64,000 bases of DNA from Halomonas sp. 7T (GTDB lineage: Bacteria > Pseudomonadota > Gammaproteobacteria > Pseudomonadales > Halomonadaceae), in the NCBI RefSeq assembly GCF_025643255.1, contig NZ_CP087112.1, positions 558,001-622,000 of the forward strand, read 5' to 3'. The number at the start of each line of letters is the position of its first letter. Position 1 is the first letter of the stretch. Made by a program: the position numbers and the translations under genes. Positions 60,513 to 64,000 of the stretch are shown piece by piece. The notes under the pieces are model-generated. The model was given only the letters and a program-made list of their open reading frames with translations, did no database searches and was not told the origin of the DNA.

Positions 60513-61376
60513 TTGGGAACATCATTTTTGCGCTGGCGCCGGCAGGGACGCCGCCTGGGCATCGCTGTGCTGTTTGTGGTGGTAGGTACCGGCTTATGGG
60601 AGTACCAGGAACGCCAGCATAAAGATGCTTACACATGGATGGGCGTGCCTACTTGGGATGGTTTTCACCCCAAAATGTTTCATCGCGTATTGCGTAATGA
60701 GGGGTTTTTGGTCGGATGGTCAGATGTGCGGGTAAATCCTCTGTGGGTGAGTTACCAAGTGGCTGCGGTGCCAGAGGATACGCGGATTGGTTCAAGGCCT
60801 AACTTTCAAACCGATTGGAGAACGTTGTGGCCAGTTAATACCAACAGCTACGCTGGCAGCGGCTACGATAGAGGTCACTTGGCGCCTAACTATGCCATTG
60901 CCGCTGTGCACGGTCGCAGTGCTCAAGTGGATACGTTCTTAATGAGCAATATGACTCCCCAGCGGCCCAACTTAAATCGTCAGCTTTGGCAGCGCCTTGA
61001 AGAGTCTGTGATGGATCACTTCGCGCCGCGTTTTGACCGCCTGCAGGTTATTACTGGGCCGGTATTTCCCGAGCGCTTCATGGACAACGTATTTAATCGC
61101 GTTGGTTTCGTAGAAGTGCCTGAAGCCTTTTATAAAATTATTGTTGCGCCCCACGATGAGGCGCCGCTTGCACTGGCATTTATTATGCCCCAGAACGTAA
61201 GGGGCAATGAGCCGCTTGAGGATTATCTAGTCACAATAGATGATATTGAAGCGCGGACAGGGCTTAACTTTTTTCCAGACTTAACGGTAGAGCTTGAATC
61301 CGTGCTGGAAGGAGAGCTACGTACTCAAGGCTGGGCCTTAGAGGAAGTTTCTCGTCGGCCAGGTCGTTTTCAGTAA
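60513..61376 (+). CDS. Membrane-anchored NUC1-type DNA/RNA endonuclease
   Basis: This 287-residue protein is a nonspecific endonuclease of the NUC1/Serratia type. The catalytic motif is GSGYDRGHLAPNYAI near residue 118 (DRGH) with the metal-binding Asn in LMSNMTPQRPNLNRQLWQ. The N-terminus has a positively charged start and one hydrophobic segment (LGIAVLFVVVGTGLW), which would anchor it in the inner membrane facing the periplasm or serve as an uncleaved signal. The start is a TTG at 60513 with GGAGAGG before it; an ATG at 60494 is in another frame. Function may be nutrient scavenging or breakdown of extracellular DNA. Confidence 0.88.
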   Translation: MGTSFLRWRRQGRRLGIAVLFVVVGTGLWEYQERQHKDAYTWMGVPTWDGFHPKMFHRVLRNEGFLVGWSDVRVNPLWVSYQVAAVPEDTRIGSRPNFQTDWRTLWPVNTNSYAGSGYDRGHLAPNYAIAAVHGRSAQVDTFLMSNMTPQRPNLNRQLWQRLEESVMDHFAPRFDRLQVITGPVFPERFMDNVFNRVGFVEVPEAFYKIIVAPHDEAPLALAFIMPQNVRGNEPLEDYLVTIDDIEARTGLNFFPDLTVELESVLEGELRTQGWALEEVSRRPGRFQ

Positions 61377-61682
61377 CGCTTGAAAGTTTGAAAAAGCCTA
61401 GCGAATCCCGGGTGCGGGTGGGCAGTGGCGCGAGGAAGATGCTTGAGGTGCCACGCCTGCCTTTGTGAGCGATCTGTTAAGCTCTGCTTATGGCAGGCAA
61501 GCGCCATAGAATCGTTGGCATAAAAATATGCAGGCGTTAGACGCCAGTCACACAGTAAACAGCTAAAAATATAGCGCTTCTCAACAGAGCGCTCACGCAG
61601 TCTGAAGAGACTTAGCTGAGTAAGAAATTTTGGTGAGTAATAGTGTGTAAATTACTACTAATCTGAAGGGTATTACTTGATA
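61377..61682. other. Intergenic stretch without a supported gene
   Basis: Between the NUC1-type nuclease and the tRNA genes I see no reading frame, promoter or terminator that I can support. A short AGCGC/GCGCT inverted repeat lies near 61580-61600. Confidence 0.5.
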
Positions 61683-61769
61683 TGGTGCCCAGGAGAGGAC
61701 TTGAACCTCCACGTCCATACGGACACTAGCACCTGAAGCTAGCGCGTCTACCAATTCCGCCACCTGGGC
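61683..61769 (-). tRNA. tRNA-Leu(CAG), copy 1
   Basis: On the minus strand the sequence starts GCCCAGGTGGCGGAATTGG and ends in TCCTGGGCACCA. It is 87 bases including an encoded CCA, with the long variable arm of tRNA-Leu. The anticodon loop is TTCAGGT, so the anticodon is CAG. It closely follows E. coli tRNA-Leu(CAG). It is the last of three tandem copies, transcribed leftward. Confidence 0.95.
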
Positions 61770-61814
61770 ATATCATTCACAACATATACCAAGCATGGGC
61801 TGCTTATATTCGTA

Positions 61815-61901
61815 TGGTGCCCAGGAGAGGACTTGAACCTCCACGTCCATACGGACACTAGCACCTGAAGCTAGCGCGTCTACCAATTCCGCCACCTGGG
61901 C
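61815..61901 (-). tRNA. tRNA-Leu(CAG), copy 2
   Basis: This is an 87-base minus-strand tRNA with an encoded CCA. It is identical to copy 1 across the full tRNA by eye, with anticodon CAG. It is separated from copy 1 by 45 bases and from copy 3 by 76 bases; the three are probably processed from one transcript. Confidence 0.95.
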
Positions 61902-61977
61902 GAATATAAGCTTAATGCCTATGCCACTTGCGTTTGCACCTAACCATATTATGAAAAGGGGATAACATAATATGATT

Positions 61978-62064
61978 TGGTGCCCAGAAGAGGACTTGAA
62001 CCTCCACGTCCATACGGACACTAGCACCTGAAGCTAGCGCGTCTACCAATTCCGCCATCTGGGC
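61978..62064 (-). tRNA. tRNA-Leu(CAG), copy 3 (promoter-proximal)
   Basis: This 87-base minus-strand tRNA has the same anticodon CAG and encoded CCA. It differs from the other two copies in the acceptor stem: GCCCAGA/TCTGGGC in place of GCCCAGG/CCTGGGC. The change at position 7 is compensated at position 66, so the stem is kept. It is the first of the three in the transcript. Confidence 0.95.
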
Positions 62065-62075
62065 AAGTGGCGCGT

Positions 62076-62103
62076 ATGATACCGGGGTCGCCGTTAAATG
62101 CAA
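62076..62103 (-). promoter_or_regulatory. Sigma70-type promoter of the tRNA-Leu genes
   Basis: On the minus strand, -35 TTGCAT (62098-62103) and -10 TATCAT (62076-62081) are 16 bases apart. The -10 box is followed by a GC-rich ACGCGCC, typical of stringently controlled stable-RNA promoters. The likely start lies about 5 bases before the first tRNA. Confidence 0.6.
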
Positions 62104-62156
62104 GCCCCGCCAGACGTTTTTTATGCCTCAAAACCCACATTTACGATGCCAGGTGG

Positions 62157-62185
62157 TTGGGTGATTGAACATGCAGCGCTATACT
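62157..62185 (+). promoter_or_regulatory. Possible promoter of rnr
   Basis: TTGGGT (62157-62162) and TATACT (62180-62185) are 17 bases apart. They lie about 160 bases before the rnr start. The resulting leader would contain a 52-codon ATG frame (62192-62350) whose stop overlaps the rnr start (ATGA), and a GCAGC/GCTGC hairpin near 62283-62301. Confidence 0.4.
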
Positions 62186-62346
62186 GCATGCATGACCAAA
62201 CAAAACATGAATTTATTCAGCTTTCTGGACATTAAACCAGCCGCTGAACGAGCTAGTAAAAAGCTAGCTAAATGTCCCCGCCCGCAGCATTTTTTTGCTG
62301 CGCTTATTATCCGCCTCCCGCAGCCGCCACTAAGGATGTTGATCGC

Positions 62347-64000
62347 ATGAAGTATTGGACGTTGAGTGATGATCCGCACGCTGAGCGCGAGGCGCAAAAG
62401 TACGATAACCCTGCGCCTAGCCGCGAATACCTGTTAGCTGCTTTGGAAAGCTACGGCAAGCCGATTACCCATGAAAACATGAGTCGGATGCTCGGTATTG
62501 AAGACGAAGACCATTTAGAAGCTGTGCGTCGGCGCATGGCGGCTATGGAACGCGATGGCCAAGTATTGCGCGATCGTCGCGGTGCCTATGCGCTCATCGA
62601 TAAGCTTGATTTAATTAAGGGCAAGGTGCTGGGTCATCGTGATGGCTTTGGCTTTATCCTGCGCGATGATGGTAAAAAGCCTGATCTTGTACTGCCTCCA
62701 CGGCAGATGCGCCGGGTATTCCACGGTGACCACGTGTTGGTTCGTGTGAGCGGACGTGATCGCCGCGGGCGGGATGAAGCGACGATTGCCGATGTCATTG
62801 CACGCAATACTCAAACGATTGTGGGGGTATATCGCAGCAATTCGCCGGAATTTGGTGTGCTAATTCCTGAGAATCCTCGCATCACGCAAGAAGTGATTAT
62901 TCCCCATACGGCCAGCGCGGGCGCTAAAGATGGCCAAGTGATTTCTGCCAAAATTGTCAAGCAGCCGGAAACCCGCGTTCAACCGGTGGGTGAGGTGATT
63001 GAAGTGCTGGGTGAGCGTATGGACCCCGGCATGGAAATTGATATTGCGATTCGCAGCTACGATATTCCCGCTGAGTTTCCGCCTGAAGTGCTAGACCAAA
63101 CGAGCGGCATTTCCGCTGAAGTGTTAGAAGAGGATAAGCAACACCGGGTAGACTTACGCGATATACCGCTGGTCACCATTGACGATGAGTCTGCCAAAGA
63201 TTTTGACGACGCGGTCTGCGCTTGGAAAACCAAATCGGGCAGTTGGAAGCTCTTAGTCGCGATTGCGGATGTTTCTCACTATGTGCGCCCCGGCACTGCG
63301 CTTGATGATGAGGCCCGCACGCGAGGCAACTCGGTCTATTTCCCCGGCCAGGTAGTGCCGATGCTGCCTGAGTTGCTCTCTAATGGGCTGTGTTCGCTCA
63401 ACCCTCATGTAGATCGCTTGGTGATGGTTTGTGAGATGAACATCTCCAAGACTGGTGCGATTAGCCGCTACTCCTTCTATGAAGCGGTCATGAAGTCTCA
63501 CGCTCGCCTTACCTATAACAAGGTAGCGGCAATGCTTGATAATGACAGCGAAGAGGGGGAGACGCTGCGCAATGAACACAAGGCGCTTGTGAAGCCCCTG
63601 CAGAATTTGCATGAGCTGTACGGCCTGCTGCGCGCCGCCCGGGAAGAGCGTGGAGCGATTGATTTCGATACCACTGAAACGGCGATTATCTTTAACGATG
63701 AGCGCAAGATCGAAAAAATTGTGCCGCGTACCCGCAACGATGCCCATAAGCTCATCGAAGAGTGCATGCTGGCCGCTAACGTGGCTACCGCTCGGTTCTT
63801 GGATAAGCACGACTTGCCTGCGCTTTACCGTATTCATGAGCGCCCCACCCCTGAGCGCCTCGACAAGCTGCGCCTTTTCTTAAGCGAGCTGGGGCTTTCA
63901 GTGGGGGGAGGGGATATGCCTACGCCCCAAGATTACCAAGCGCTGCGGGAAGTGATTATTGACCGCCCCGATGCAGACATCATCCAAACGGTGATGCTGC
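62347..64000 (+). CDS. rnr: Ribonuclease R (5' part, runs off window)
   Basis: The frame is open for 551 codons and continues past the window. It encodes RNase R, a 3'-5' processive exoribonuclease for structured RNA. The N-terminus begins KYWTLSDDPHAEREAQKYDNP, followed by a winged-helix region (PITHENMSRMLGIEDEDHLEAVRRRM) and cold-shock domains (GKVLGHRDGFGFILRDDG). The RNB catalytic domain then starts, with TIDDESAKDFDDAVCAW holding the metal-binding aspartates and YFPGQVVPMLPELLSNGLCSL typical. The ATG at 62347 has AGGA about 10 bases upstream. The gene is cut by the window end, so the S1 domain is not seen. Confidence 0.95.
   Translation, partial: MKYWTLSDDPHAEREAQKYDNPAPSREYLLAALESYGKPITHENMSRMLGIEDEDHLEAVRRRMAAMERDGQVLRDRRGAYALIDKLDLIKGKVLGHRDGFGFILRDDGKKPDLVLPPRQMRRVFHGDHVLVRVSGRDRRGRDEATIADVIARNTQTIVGVYRSNSPEFGVLIPENPRITQEVIIPHTASAGAKDGQVISAKIVKQPETRVQPVGEVIEVLGERMDPGMEIDIAIRSYDIPAEFPPEVLDQTSGISAEVLEEDKQHRVDLRDIPLVTIDDESAKDFDDAVCAWKTKSGSWKLLVAIADVSHYVRPGTALDDEARTRGNSVYFPGQVVPMLPELLSNGLCSLNPHVDRLVMVCEMNISKTGAISRYSFYEAVMKSHARLTYNKVAAMLDNDSEEGETLRNEHKALVKPLQNLHELYGLLRAAREERGAIDFDTTETAIIFNDERKIEKIVPRTRNDAHKLIEECMLAANVATARFLDKHDLPALYRIHERPTPERLDKLRLFLSELGLSVGGGDMPTPQDYQALREVIIDRPDADIIQTVML

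Noticed and set aside
1..64000. CRISPR array, prophage or rRNA operon
   Set aside because: No regularly spaced direct repeats, phage structural genes or rRNA sequences were found.

Overview
The window looks like a chromosome segment of a moderately GC-rich, halophilic gammaproteobacterium, most likely Halomonas or a close relative (Halomonadaceae). This is inferred from the gene families together: tetrathionate reductase, a high-potential iron-sulfur protein, ChrA, a glycine/alanine:sodium symporter, RecBCD and the PrkA/YeaH/SpoVR set. No 16S gene is present. It is mostly ordinary chromosomal backbone interrupted by one clearly foreign, AT-rich island at about 2.39-8.84 kb.

Layout. 0.1-2.4 kb: a PhnA-like zinc-ribbon protein, a YefM-YoeB toxin-antitoxin pair with TGTACA-type operators, a nitrilase-family hydrolase and a DUF427 protein. 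2.4-8.8 kb: a defence island built like integron gene cassettes. It holds a zinc/HNH-like protein, a two-gene Gabija-like operon (OLD-type nuclease and UvrD-type helicase) and a DUF6602 nuclease-like protein. One textbook attC site (8787-8841) and one weaker one (3508-3584) lie in it, and two 209-bp related repeats with a covarying hairpin end exactly at cassette core sites. No integrase is visible. 8.9-20.3 kb: recD and recB, an AAA-ATPase/PD-(D/E)XK gene in the opposite direction, and recC. RecB carries an in-frame palindromic repeat.

20.4-29.6 kb: a HigBA-like toxin-antitoxin pair, ilvD, chrA, and a ttrBCA tetrathionate reductase operon whose ttrA is broken by a frameshift and an in-frame TGA; an ANR/FNR-type box lies upstream of ttrB. 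29.8-34.1 kb: purE-purK, a membrane PAS-GGDEF protein and a TraX-like protein. 34.2-41.5 kb: genes transcribed leftward that read as a basic amino-acid uptake and breakdown cluster: AstE, ABC ATPase, two permeases, two paralogous binding proteins and an IadA-like amidohydrolase with altered metal-site residues. A hemerythrin-domain gene precedes them.

41.7-54.4 kb: wrbA, a tartrate/D-malate dehydrogenase with a divergent LysR regulator, a Blc lipocalin, YjbQ, an AGCS symporter, AzoR, an alkyltransferase-like protein, a GNAT-nitrilase fusion, an EamA transporter, fadH and ltaE. The fadH-ltaE gap folds into a multi-stem leader that can mask the ltaE start codon; it is a candidate cis-regulatory RNA. 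54.6-59.5 kb: the prkA-yeaH-spoVR stress operon. 59.5-64 kb: a HiPIP, a stand-alone Lrp-type effector domain, a membrane-anchored NUC1 nuclease, three tandem tRNA-Leu(CAG) genes and the 5' part of rnr, which runs off the window.

The most unusual items are the integrase-less defence cassettes with their paired hairpin repeats, the ltaE leader, the palindromic element inside recB and the decayed ttrA.
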